A stretch of 64,000 nt of DNA. Source: Singulisphaera sp. GP187. GTDB lineage: Bacteria > Planctomycetota > Planctomycetia > Isosphaerales > Isosphaeraceae. The DNA lies in the NCBI RefSeq assembly GCF_900129635.1, contig NZ_FSRB01000001.1, forward strand, positions 2,395,501-2,459,500. Reading direction: 5' to 3'. The translations under genes and the position numbers were made by a program. Of this stretch, positions 42,633 to 51,398 are shown piece by piece (the first letter of the stretch is position 1; each line of letters begins with the position of its first letter). The notes beneath the pieces were generated by a model, which ran no database searches, was not told the DNA's origin, and saw only the letters and a list, made by a program, of their open reading frames with translations.

Positions 42633-44153
42633 ATGGACGTTCTCATGCCTATTCCTAAAGTCGTCATCGTTGGACGGCCCAATGTCGGTAAATCTTCGCT
42701 GTTCAATTGGCTTGCAGGCCGTCGAATTGCCATCGTGGACGACATGTCAGGGGTCACACGCGACCGGGTGGGAGCCCTGGCGCAAGTGGGGGATGAAACC
42801 AATCCCCGCTTCTTTGAATTAATGGATACCGGCGGCGTCGGCATGGTCGACCGTGACGACCTGTCCGAGGATGTCGACCGACAGATCGAGACCGCCGTCA
42901 CCGAGGCGGATCTCTTGCTGTTCGTCGTTGACATCCGCGATGAGCTGATGCCGCTCGATGAAGAGGTCGCCCGACGGCTCCGCTACATCAGCACTCCGGT
43001 TATCCTCGTGATGAATAAGGCGGATACGCCCGAGTTCGACCAGCGCGGCGCCGAGTTTTACAAACTCGGACGAGGCAAGCCGATCGCGATCTCGACCCAG
43101 CAGAACCGCAATAAGAAAGAGCTCCTCAAACTCATCGAGAAGATGCTCCCGGCTGGCGACGACATGAAGCCGGCCGACTCGGTGATGAAACTGGCCGCCG
43201 TCGGCCGGCCCAACACCGGGAAATCCACTTTCATCAATATGCTCGCTCGCGCAGAGCGGATGATCGTCTCCGAGCGCCCCGGGACGACCCGAGACTCGGT
43301 CGACGTCCACTTCGAGCTCGATGGACTCCCGTTCACGGCGATCGATACCGCGGGTGTGAAGCGCAAGGCGAAGATTCGCGAGAATCTCGACTTTTACTCG
43401 GTCCACCGCGCCGAGCGATCGATTCGACGGGCCGACGTCGTCCTTCTCTTCCTCGATCCCACCCAAGGGATCTCGCGCCTCGACAAGCAGATGGCCGACT
43501 ACATCGCCAAGCAATACAAGCCCTGCATCTTCGCGGTGAATAAGTGGGACCTGATGGCCGCGGGAGGAGACGAGCAAGGCGTTCAAGGATCGATGTCCAA
43601 GTATGCCCACATCGTCCAGCACGCGTTCCGCTCGATGTCGTACATGCCCTTGGCGTTTATCACGGCGAAGACAGGCAAGAACGTCAAGGCACTGCTGAAT
43701 CTCTCGCAATCGATGCACAAGCAGGCCCAGCGACGCGTCGGCACGGGCACCTTGAACCGCGTGCTTCGCGAAGCCGTCGACGCCCATCCTCCCGCGGGTC
43801 GCGATAACAAGCAAGCGAGAATCTACTACGCGACGCAGGTCAGCTCGGGTCCCCCCACGATCGTCCTGTTCGTGAACAGCACCTCGCTCTTCGATGCGAC
43901 TTATCAGCGATACCTGCTCAACTTCTTCCGCGAGAAACTGCCGTTCCACGACATCCCGATCAAGCTCTATCTGCGTTCGCGGTCGCAGACCGACCCGGAA
44001 ACTCGCAGAGCGCGCTCGGAAGACGACTTCACGATCGACGAAGGGCCCCGGGCCGAATGGCCATTCAAGGGTGCCCCTCCCCTGGGTGACTCCGGGAATT
44101 ACCGGCAGCTCGATCGCGAGGTCAACGAGGCACTTTCCGAGCTGGAAGACTGA
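42633..44153 (+). CDS. der: GTPase Der (ribosome assembly)
   Basis: 506 residues with two GTPase domains in tandem, diagnostic of Der/EngA, which is needed for maturation of the 50S subunit. First P-loop GRPNVGKSS (from residue 14) with DTGGVG and NKAD; second P-loop GRPNTGKST (from residue 191) with DTAGVKRK and NKWD. A KH-like domain follows (about 390-480), and a charged tail (ARSEDDFTIDEGPRAEWPF) ends the protein. The ATG at 42645 (MPIPKVVIVG) is an equally good start; AAAGG lies 3 bases before the first and 15 before the second, so the sequence does not decide. Confidence 0.95.
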   Translation: MDVLMPIPKVVIVGRPNVGKSSLFNWLAGRRIAIVDDMSGVTRDRVGALAQVGDETNPRFFELMDTGGVGMVDRDDLSEDVDRQIETAVTEADLLLFVVDIRDELMPLDEEVARRLRYISTPVILVMNKADTPEFDQRGAEFYKLGRGKPIAISTQQNRNKKELLKLIEKMLPAGDDMKPADSVMKLAAVGRPNTGKSTFINMLARAERMIVSERPGTTRDSVDVHFELDGLPFTAIDTAGVKRKAKIRENLDFYSVHRAERSIRRADVVLLFLDPTQGISRLDKQMADYIAKQYKPCIFAVNKWDLMAAGGDEQGVQGSMSKYAHIVQHAFRSMSYMPLAFITAKTGKNVKALLNLSQSMHKQAQRRVGTGTLNRVLREAVDAHPPAGRDNKQARIYYATQVSSGPPTIVLFVNSTSLFDATYQRYLLNFFREKLPFHDIPIKLYLRSRSQTDPETRRARSEDDFTIDEGPRAEWPFKGAPPLGDSGNYRQLDREVNEALSELED

Positions 44154-44285
44154 GCCTCGGGACAACTTCGGAACCGGACCGTCGGCTTTTCCAGCCGCCG
44201 AGTGGCAAACGGAAAGGCGCTGCGCTATGATCGGGTCGAGCATCCCGATCGCGGCGTTCTTTCCTTCCCACCGACGAGGGTTCCG

Positions 44286-45188
44286 ATGCAGCCGACGACT
44301 CGACGAGACTTCCTTCGAAGTGCGGCCCTGACCGTAAGTGGCTCCCTGCTTGCCGCCCGAGGCGCGAGTGCAATCCCCGCGATCGGCCGGACTCGACCGA
44401 GCCACTTGAAGTTGAGCCTGGCGGCCTATTCCTTTCGCCAGCTCCTCCAGGGCAAGCAACCCAAGATGGACCTGTTCGACTTCGTCAACCTCGCCGCCGA
44501 CATGGAGCTCGACGGTGTGGAACTGACGTCGTACTACTTTCCGGCCGACGTGACGACCGAGTACTTGCACCGGATCAAGCAGCACGCCTTCTTGCTGGGG
44601 CTGGATGTCTCGGGCACCTCGGTCGGCAACAACTTCTGCGTGCCCGACGGCCCGGAGCGCGAGAAGCAGATGGAACTGGTGCGGACCTGGGTGGACCGCG
44701 CCGCGGAGTTGGACGCTCCGGTCATTCGGATCTTCGCCGGGACGGTCGCCAAGGGAGATGACGAAGCCAAGGCCGTCGAACGCGCCATCGCCGGCATCAA
44801 GGCCTCATTGCCCTACGCGGCCGAGCGGGGCGTCACCCTCGCTCTCGAGAATCACGGGGGGATCACCGCCACGCCCGCGCAACTGCTGAAACTGGTCAAG
44901 GCCGTCGACGCCCCCAACTTCGGTGTGAACCTCGACACGGGCAACTTTCACGGCGAAGACCCGTACGCCGACCTGGCGGAACTGGCCCCCTACGCGGTCA
45001 ATGTCCAGGTCAAGACCGAGATCAGCCGCAAGGGTCAGAAGAAGGAAGAGGCCGATCTCGCCAAGGTGGTCGACGTCCTTCGAGCCGCCCGCTATTCCGG
45101 CTATGTCGTCCTTGAATATGAAGCGGCCGAGGACCCGATGAAGGCCGTTCCTCAGCATATCAAAACACTTCGTAAGCTGATCGGGTAA
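44286..45188 (+). CDS. Tat-exported sugar phosphate isomerase/epimerase-like TIM-barrel protein
   Basis: 300 residues. A twin-arginine leader TTRRDFLRSAALTVSG (4-19) indicates export. The body fits the xylose isomerase-like TIM barrel (AP endonuclease family 2 fold): LSLAAYSFRQLL, MELDGVELTSYYFP, APVIRIFAGT, TLALENHGG, FGVNLDTGNFH, VLEYEAAED. The E, D, H and E positions expected to bind a metal are present in those segments. The substrate is not evident; secreted members are common in planctomycetes. GAGGG lies about 5 bases before the ATG. Confidence 0.85.
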   Translation: MQPTTRRDFLRSAALTVSGSLLAARGASAIPAIGRTRPSHLKLSLAAYSFRQLLQGKQPKMDLFDFVNLAADMELDGVELTSYYFPADVTTEYLHRIKQHAFLLGLDVSGTSVGNNFCVPDGPEREKQMELVRTWVDRAAELDAPVIRIFAGTVAKGDDEAKAVERAIAGIKASLPYAAERGVTLALENHGGITATPAQLLKLVKAVDAPNFGVNLDTGNFHGEDPYADLAELAPYAVNVQVKTEISRKGQKKEEADLAKVVDVLRAARYSGYVVLEYEAAEDPMKAVPQHIKTLRKLIG

Positions 45189-45279
45189 AGCTTCGCCGAG
45201 CCCGTTTTCCCCTGCGTCGGCGCGATTGGTCGTGGCGTTATCGTGGGTCCAAAGATTCCCGTAGCCCACCATCTCATCT

Positions 45280-45375
45280 CATCGACCCGCCATTGAGCGA
45301 GGAATCACTCTCGTTCCCACGGTCCTCCGTGGGAACGAGTCGTGCGCGGCTTTCTCGCTCTGGATCGGGTCGTTG
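45280..45375. repeat. MITE-like element, type 2, internally deleted (copy C)
   Basis: 96 bases with ends CATCGACCCG and CGGGTCGTTG forming imperfect terminal inverted repeats. Its two halves match, in inverted orientation, the outer parts of the element at 53012-55092, but the middle is missing, leaving the hairpin CTCGTTCCCACGG/CCGTGGGAACGAG. It abuts the T tract of the terminator at 45376-45407. Confidence 0.7.
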
Positions 45376-45407
45376 AAAAAAAACTGGGGTCCGAGTTTGG
45401 ACCCCAG
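45376..45407 (-). terminator. Rho-independent terminator of the DUF1501 operon
   Basis: Read on the minus strand: CTGGGGTCC / GGACCCCAG, a 9-base perfect stem with a 6-base loop, followed by eight T residues. It lies 39 bases past the DUF1501 stop. Confidence 0.9.
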
Positions 45408-45445
45408 CCACCCAAACATGATGTTCTTGACGGGCAGTAAGGAGC

Positions 45446-46744
45446 TCAGGAGAAAAGTTCCTTGATCGGAGCCCCGTAGCGTGCGATCGCGATCGGCCGA
45501 CCGGTGTTGGTCTTGTATTCCTTCTGAACGTCGATGCCCAAGGTCTGATAAAACGAGGCGGCCACCTGGTCGGGGGTGATCCCGTCGCCGGAGGCCGGGC
45601 CCATCGCTTTCTCGTCGCTGGCGCCGACGACTTGGCCCCCCTTGATGCCGCCGCCGCCCAACAGGACGAACATGGCGCGGGGAAAGTGGTCGCGGCCCGC
45701 ATTGACGTTGATCTTGGGCGTGCGGCCGAACTCTCCGGTCACGCAGACGATCGTGGTCTCGAGCAGCCCCTTGTGCGCCAAGGCGGTGAAGAGACCGGAA
45801 ATCGCGCTGTCGAGATCGGGGAGGAGCTTCGTTTTGAGGTTCTCGAAGTTCTGCGTGTGCGTGTCCCAGCCACCGCTAGAAACGCTGACGAACCGAACCC
45901 CGCTCTCCACCAATCGGCTCGCCAGCAGGCAGCTCTGAGCGAACGGCTTCTCATTAAAGAGCGACGTGATGCTGGGTGACTCTTGGCTGATATCAAACGC
46001 CTTGCGCGACCGGGGTGAGCTGATGATGTCGTAGGCGCGTTGCGAGAACTTTTCGAGGCCGTTGACCAGGTCGCTCTCGGTCTCGAAACCGCGGAACGTC
46101 ATGTCGAGGTTCTTCAAAAGATTGCGACGCGTCTCGATATCTTCCACCGTGAGTCCACGGCCCAGCGAGATCCCTCGGACGGCAAACGGCTGGCCGGCAC
46201 GCGGGGCGTTCGTGGTATTGAACGGGGAATACTCGACGCCGAGATAGCCGGGAACCTGCGGCGTGTTCGGGATCGCGACGAACGGGGGCAAGTCACGAGG
46301 CCCTCCCAGCTCCTTGGTCACGACACAGCCGAGCCCCGGGAACTGGAGCGAAGGAATCGGGCGATTGCCCGTGTTCATATATTGGCTGCCAAGGTCGTGC
46401 GCGGCGAGGCTATGGCTGACGCCGCGGAGCAATGCGAACTTATCCGCGCACATCGCCAGCTTGGGCAGGTGCTCGCTGATCGCGATGCCCGGCACGTTGG
46501 TTTCAATGGGGTTGAATTCCCCCCGAAACTCCTTGGGCGCGTCCGGCTTCAAGTCGAACGTGTCCATGTGCGACGGGCCGCCCGCAAGGTTGATGAAGAT
46601 CGCCGACGTCGCCTTGCCGGCCTGGATCTCCCCAGCCTCAGCCAACCGGAAATAATTCGCGAGGCTCATCCCCGAGACGCCGAGAACGCCCAGCTTCAAG
46701 AAGTCACGTCGCCGGACCCCGTCGCAATACTGGTTCGTCGCCAT
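45446..46744 (-). CDS. DUF1501 family Tat-exported protein (operon member)
   Basis: 432 residues of the DUF1501 family, whose fold relates to alkaline phosphatase/sulfatases. A Tat leader RRRDFLKLGVLGVSGMSLA (about 11-29) is present, then the family segments NLAGGPSHMDTFDLKPDAP (about 51-69), GWDTHTQN, GEFGRTPKIN and GRDHFPRAM. The biochemical activity is unknown. It is last in the ECF sigma operon, 117 bases after the DUF1549/DUF1553 gene, with a strong terminator behind it. Pairing with a DUF1553 protein is a recurring planctomycete arrangement. Confidence 0.9.
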   Translation of the reverse strand: MATNQYCDGVRRRDFLKLGVLGVSGMSLANYFRLAEAGEIQAGKATSAIFINLAGGPSHMDTFDLKPDAPKEFRGEFNPIETNVPGIAISEHLPKLAMCADKFALLRGVSHSLAAHDLGSQYMNTGNRPIPSLQFPGLGCVVTKELGGPRDLPPFVAIPNTPQVPGYLGVEYSPFNTTNAPRAGQPFAVRGISLGRGLTVEDIETRRNLLKNLDMTFRGFETESDLVNGLEKFSQRAYDIISSPRSRKAFDISQESPSITSLFNEKPFAQSCLLASRLVESGVRFVSVSSGGWDTHTQNFENLKTKLLPDLDSAISGLFTALAHKGLLETTIVCVTGEFGRTPKINVNAGRDHFPRAMFVLLGGGGIKGGQVVGASDEKAMGPASGDGITPDQVAASFYQTLGIDVQKEYKTNTGRPIAIARYGAPIKELFS

Positions 46745-46861
46745 GATGGAACCGTCTCCCTTGCGAGAACGTGAATGATCGTGCGTATCTGGATTTCAAG
46801 ATGAGCTGACCAGCCCTGCCCCAAACACGGGACAGGGCCGAGGCACGAACGAACCGTCCGC

Positions 46862-49369
46862 TCAATGGTTCGTGATGAATTCCTTGGTGTTGAGCAACGC
46901 CCAGAGCAGGTCGCGCAGGCCCTTCTCGTCGTTCTTCGTCTGCTTGAGGTGGTCGCGAGCGACGGCAACCTCAGTCGCATCCGGGTTCCGGCCGAGCGTC
47001 CGAAGATAGGCCTCGCGGATCATCGCTTCCGGATCGAATGGCGTCGCCTTCTCCTTGTCCTCGGCCTTGTCTCCCTTGGGATCGGAGCGGAGCGACTCTC
47101 CGAGCCATCCCTTGGGGCGGACGATCGAGGCGAGCACTTCCTGATCGTTCTGAAGGTAGATCGACTGGAGCAGGTTGGGCTCGTCCGACCGGTTGCAATC
47201 ACAATTGGTGTCGCGGGTCGAGCGACCGAACACCTTGCCCGCATACGGGTTGTTCCCGGGGCGGTAGCCCCCTGCCCCCTTGGATCCGATCGCGCGGTCG
47301 GTGCCCGTGGAGGCGAGCTTGACTAGGTCGGTCGACGACGCTGTCGATTGGGCCACGGCGTCGATCAGCACCTCGGCGGGGAGCCGGCGAACCATGGCGC
47401 GACTGAAGTTTCGCTCGTCGAGCCGGTTCGTCTCGTTGGTCTTCCAACTCCTCTGGTAGGTATCGCTCAGGGCGATCTCGCGATGGAGCCACTTCATGTC
47501 GAAGTCGTGGCTCAGGAACCCCTTCGCCAGATAATCCAGCAGCGCCTCGTTGCTGGCCGGGTTTGCCATGTTCATATCATCGGGCGGGTTGATGATCCCC
47601 TTGCCGAAGTAGTTCGCCCAGACCCGGTTGACGAAGGCGCGAGCGAAGTAAGGATTGTCCTTGTTCCGCATCCATTCCATGAGCGGTTCGCGAGGATCCT
47701 TGACGCTGGCAAGCGCGACTTCCTCACCGCCCAGCAACTTCGGGGTGGCGACTCGGCCCCCGCTGTTTTTCTGAGCGTTCGGATTTCCGCGCTGACCCGC
47801 GCCGCGGTTCCCGTTGATGACGAAGACTTCTTGCCAGGGGATCGGATTCCCTTGCTTCATCTCGTTCTCAAGGATTTTTCGACGCTCGCCGCCATTGGTC
47901 GTCTTCGCGAGTCCAAGTTCATCAGTGAGCTTCTTGACAACCTCACGCGACTCCTTCTCCTGGCCCACCGCGTAGCGGATCGGCCGGAAGAACTCGGTGA
48001 ACTGCTTGAAGTCGTCCTGGGTCCACTGGTCGAACGGGTGCTTGTGGCACTGGGCGCACTCGAGGCGGACGCCGAGGAACGTGTAGCTGAAGCCGAGCGC
48101 CTTCTCCTCGGGCTGACGCATGTTGCGCCGAGCCCAGAAGTAGGGCATCGAGTCCCGTTCGCTATACGCGGGCGGATTCTTCTCCCGGAAGTAAGCGCTC
48201 TCTTCCTTGATGAAGTCTTCATAGCTCTGCCCTGGTTTACGGCTGGACGCCAGGACGATGCCGGCGATCAGTTGGTCGTAGGGCGTGTTCTGCTCAACCC
48301 TGCGGTAGATCCATTCGTACCAGAACTGGGAAGGCTGATCGGTATTCACCTGCATCTGGAGCGCCCGGGGCGCATTTCCGGTGATGTCGCAGAGCTTGTT
48401 CGTCCACCAAGCGGCGTAGGTGGGTCGAGCGAGCAGCTCGTCGACCTTCTGCTCACGCTTCTTGAGCGAGCCATCGGCCAGGAACGCGTTGACCTCGTCG
48501 GGGGTGGGCATCGTGCCCGTCATGTCGAGGCTGACACGGCGGAGGAATTCGGAATCCGAGCAGACCTCGGCGGGGACGACCCCGAGCTTGCGCAGCTTGT
48601 TCACGACCAGTTCATCGACCTTCGTTGAAGTAGGCACTTGCGGATACTTCGGCCCCACCTGTTCCGAGACGGGCGAGAGGATCTGGGTCACCGCCAGCCC
48701 GTTGTCGTAGAAGGCGACGATGTGCGTGTCCCCCTTCCCCTTGCTCGTGATCCGGCCATCCAGGTCGACCTCGGCAATCGACTCGTCGTTGGTCCGGAAC
48801 CGGCTGATGCAGGTCACATCCTCCTGGCTGCCGTCCGACCAGTGCGCCACGACCTTGAGCGGAACCTGCTCCCCTTCGTGGGCGAACACGATTTCGGTCG
48901 GCGTCACTTCGAGCCGCTCGAAATGCGCGGGGTTCGTCACCCCCTTGGCCCCTTGATCGATCCAGCGCACGAGCATCCGATACTGCCAGCTCTCCTCATC
49001 CATCCGCTTGCCCCCCTTGTGGGGGATCTCCAGCGTCGGCTTCTGGATGATCTTGCTCGCCTCGGGATCCTCGCGGTTCACCCGCGCGGAGCCCTCTTTA
49101 AGCAAGGCGTCGTGGTCCATTTTGAAGTCATAACCGAAGAGGGAAAGGCGGAACCCCCCCTGCCCCTGGAACGACCCATGGCACGCCCGTGCGTTGCAGC
49201 CCAACCGTCCCATCAGCGGGAGGATGTGCCGCTGAAAGTCGGGGACTTCCTCGACGTCGGGCGTGGCGAATCGATCCTTGACCGGTCGGATCAACTCTCC
49301 GTACGACCCCGACGTCGTCAAAGCGACCATCACCAGTGCGGCGCCGAGCCTGGCGTAACGATCGTTCAT
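46862..49369 (-). CDS. DUF1549/DUF1553 cytochrome-like surface protein with Ig-like domain
   Basis: 835 residues with a signal peptide (about 8-24). The N-terminal heme-like motif is unusual, CNARACH (58-64, C-x4-C-H), in GCNARACHGSFQGQGGF. A bacterial Ig-like (BIG2) domain covers about 150-230 (LEVTPTEIVFAHEGEQVPLK). The DUF1549 region follows (VDELVVNKLRKLGVVPAE...FLRRVSLDMTGTMPT). A second site is CAQCHKHPFDQW (CxxCH). The DUF1553 region forms the C-terminal third (FARAFVNRVWANYFGKGI, EVLIDAVAQ). Probably periplasmic or surface bound; activity unknown. Its ATG overlaps the stop of the coiled-coil gene by 4 bases. Confidence 0.9.
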   Translation of the reverse strand: MNDRYARLGAALVMVALTTSGSYGELIRPVKDRFATPDVEEVPDFQRHILPLMGRLGCNARACHGSFQGQGGFRLSLFGYDFKMDHDALLKEGSARVNREDPEASKIIQKPTLEIPHKGGKRMDEESWQYRMLVRWIDQGAKGVTNPAHFERLEVTPTEIVFAHEGEQVPLKVVAHWSDGSQEDVTCISRFRTNDESIAEVDLDGRITSKGKGDTHIVAFYDNGLAVTQILSPVSEQVGPKYPQVPTSTKVDELVVNKLRKLGVVPAEVCSDSEFLRRVSLDMTGTMPTPDEVNAFLADGSLKKREQKVDELLARPTYAAWWTNKLCDITGNAPRALQMQVNTDQPSQFWYEWIYRRVEQNTPYDQLIAGIVLASSRKPGQSYEDFIKEESAYFREKNPPAYSERDSMPYFWARRNMRQPEEKALGFSYTFLGVRLECAQCHKHPFDQWTQDDFKQFTEFFRPIRYAVGQEKESREVVKKLTDELGLAKTTNGGERRKILENEMKQGNPIPWQEVFVINGNRGAGQRGNPNAQKNSGGRVATPKLLGGEEVALASVKDPREPLMEWMRNKDNPYFARAFVNRVWANYFGKGIINPPDDMNMANPASNEALLDYLAKGFLSHDFDMKWLHREIALSDTYQRSWKTNETNRLDERNFSRAMVRRLPAEVLIDAVAQSTASSTDLVKLASTGTDRAIGSKGAGGYRPGNNPYAGKVFGRSTRDTNCDCNRSDEPNLLQSIYLQNDQEVLASIVRPKGWLGESLRSDPKGDKAEDKEKATPFDPEAMIREAYLRTLGRNPDATEVAVARDHLKQTKNDEKGLRDLLWALLNTKEFITNH

Positions 49370-50025
49370 GCCTCGCTCTCCTTCTTGGCGCGGACGGGCT
49401 TGGCCGGGGCGGACTCGCCACCGTCTTGGCTCCGTGCGCGGCGAACCTTCTTTTGAAGTTCAAGCAAACGATTGTCGATCTGCCGATCTCGATTATCTTT
49501 CAGGCGTTTGACCGTCTTCTCGATCTGGCTCAGGCGAGCCTTGAGCTGCTCTTCGAGGAGTTCCTGTTTCCGAATCTCAAGGTCGAGCTGGTTCTCGAGC
49601 GCGCGCCGCAGTTGGCTCTCCAGCTCGGGCGAAGGCGCGCTGATCAGCCGCGCCGCGAGCAGTTCCGCCTTCGATTTGGCCTTCCAGAATTCCAGACCGA
49701 CTTCGTACTGGGGCGGATTATTCTTCTTGAGCGTTTCGAGCGACTGACTCACCTGGAACAATTCCGCGATCGCTCGGCGGTATTCTTCGGGCCGCATCGC
49801 CTTGAGCTGTTCGAGCAGGCTGGCAAGCTCGGGATGATGCTCCTTGACGAAGCCAAGCGCGATCGTTTCACGCTCCGCCTGGGAGAAGGAACTCTTCGAT
49901 TTTTCCTGGGAGTTGGATTTACCAGCCGCTTCCGAGCGGGGACGTTTCGCTTCGTCGGCCGTCGCATGGTGCGGGTTCCACCCGAGACTGGCGAGGATCA
50001 GGAACAGGATCAGACAAGGTCGCAT
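49366..50025 (-). CDS. Secreted coiled-coil protein of unknown function
   Basis: 219 residues with a signal peptide (about 4-23). Most of the mature part is predicted helical and charged, with a long heptad-like stretch from about 125 to 195 (LESQLRRALENQLDLEIRKQ and on). It resembles periplasmic sensor or scaffold proteins only in general form. It sits 3 bases after the anti-sigma-like gene and overlaps the DUF1549/DUF1553 gene, so it is part of the operon. It may act between the anti-sigma protein and the surface proteins; that is conjecture. Confidence 0.7.
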   Translation of the reverse strand: MRPCLILFLILASLGWNPHHATADEAKRPRSEAAGKSNSQEKSKSSFSQAERETIALGFVKEHHPELASLLEQLKAMRPEEYRRAIAELFQVSQSLETLKKNNPPQYEVGLEFWKAKSKAELLAARLISAPSPELESQLRRALENQLDLEIRKQELLEEQLKARLSQIEKTVKRLKDNRDRQIDNRLLELQKKVRRARSQDGGESAPAKPVRAKKESEA

Positions 50026-50028
50026 CGC

Positions 50029-50592
50029 TCAGTTCTCCCTCGTGCCCGACCTGGTCGTCCCCGAATCCTCGCGGAGCGAAGCCGCTTCCAGGAGCCAGTG
50101 AGGTAACAGCTCGTCCTCCAGGGCTAGAGCGCTTGGGGTTGGGAAATCAGGCGAGGCCGAGGCTATCGGTTCATCGAGCCAGGCCAGAAGTTCACTATGA
50201 GAGACCAGGTCGACTTCGCCGGACTGTCTCAAGCCCGACCAGGCGATGGCGACCGCTTCGGGCGGGTTGGGGTGGGCGAGCGCCGAATCGTTTGCCGGCC
50301 GCGGGTCCGCAACATGACCGTATTGAAGCGCCAGCCCCACGACCGATCCGAGGCAAGCCGCGGCCAGGCCGAGTCGCATCGGGCTGAACCCGCGCCGCCG
50401 GGGACGGAAGGGAAGCTGGTCGAAACTCGTCGCGGGCAGTCGAGAGACGGCCACCGTCAGCTCGACGGCCTCCGCCACGGCCTCACGGGCCGCCTGGTCG
50501 TCCGCCAGCAGACGCTCGAAAGCCGCCATCTCCTCATCCGGCAACTCGTTCGAGATATAGCGAACCGCGAGCAGGAGCAGGTCAGACGGCAT
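50029..50592 (-). CDS. Probable membrane anti-sigma factor
   Basis: 187 residues. The N-terminal 60 residues are helical (RYISNELPDEEMAAFERLLA, like the anti-sigma N-terminal fold), then a single membrane helix (about 73-90, LGLAAACLGSVVGLALQY) and a periplasmic part. There is no zinc-binding HxxxCxxC motif. The gene begins 3 bases after the ECF sigma gene, the standard arrangement for a sigma/anti-sigma pair. The assignment rests on context and topology rather than on a sequence motif. Confidence 0.7.
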   Translation of the reverse strand: MPSDLLLLAVRYISNELPDEEMAAFERLLADDQAAREAVAEAVELTVAVSRLPATSFDQLPFRPRRRGFSPMRLGLAAACLGSVVGLALQYGHVADPRPANDSALAHPNPPEAVAIAWSGLRQSGEVDLVSHSELLAWLDEPIASASPDFPTPSALALEDELLPHWLLEAASLREDSGTTRSGTREN

Positions 50593-50595
50593 CGA

Positions 50596-51156
50596 TCAAT
50601 CTCCCGGGCGTAAGGAACGCCTCAGTTTTTCCAGCGCGAGCCGCATCCGGGTCAAAACCGTACCCAGAGGCAATCGAAACTCTTGGGCAATCTCGGCAAA
50701 CGTCTTATCTTCGTACATCCGTGCCCAGACAACGCGCCGTTGCTCCGAGGGCAAATCCCCCAGCGCCTGCCGTACCGACTCAATCGTCTCATGCCGAATC
50801 AGGCGCTCTTCAGGTCGTTCGACGGTGGGACCGCCCAGGTCGGCCAACCGACGAACGCCCTGGTCGCGAGCGGTCCGCCGCCGACGGGCAGTCAGGGCCT
50901 CATGAAAGGCCACCCGGAACAGCCAGCCCTTCACAGTCTCGGGGCGGGCGGTATGACCGAGCTCGACGGCTTTGGCATAAGTCGCTTGAATCACATCATT
51001 CGTCAGTTCCGGATCGCGAGTGACGCCCAGGATGAATCGTCGCAGCTCAGGTCCATGACTCTCGAAGAGTGCCACGAACCGGGTTGCGTCGACGGTTCCA
51101 CCCGACTTCAGACTCTCGGCATGCGGAACCGACGGGTGGTCGTTCGCATCATTCAT
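50596..51156 (-). CDS. RNA polymerase ECF sigma factor
   Basis: 186 residues. Region 2 (RFVALFESHGPELRRFILGV to VKGWLFRVAFHEALTARRR) and region 4 (ALGDLPSEQRRVVWARMYED, then FAEIAQEFRLPLGTVLTRMR, a helix-turn-helix) are clear. No region 3, as expected for the ECF class. The ATG at 51156 is chosen because GAGGG lies 6 bases before it; a TTG one codon earlier is a weaker option. It heads the five-gene operon down to 45446 and probably controls it. Confidence 0.92.
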   Translation of the reverse strand: MNDANDHPSVPHAESLKSGGTVDATRFVALFESHGPELRRFILGVTRDPELTNDVIQATYAKAVELGHTARPETVKGWLFRVAFHEALTARRRRTARDQGVRRLADLGGPTVERPEERLIRHETIESVRQALGDLPSEQRRVVWARMYEDKTFAEIAQEFRLPLGTVLTRMRLALEKLRRSLRPGD

Positions 51157-51398
51157 CAACGACCCTCCCCTGTCGCAAGAGAACGATGCGCGAGCCGACC
51201 GGTTTATTTTCAGGTTCTCAAAGAATTTCCCGAATCGCTCTCGATCGCTGGCTCAGGAACCGAAGAAAGCGAGCCTGAGGGGCGTTTCGATCAAACGGAA
51301 GGAAGATTGGACTTCACATGGCGGCCCCGCTAAGCTTAAACAAATGATTTGCGTGGGGGACGTGAGGTCCGGGACGACCCGAGGTTCGGAGACAGGCC

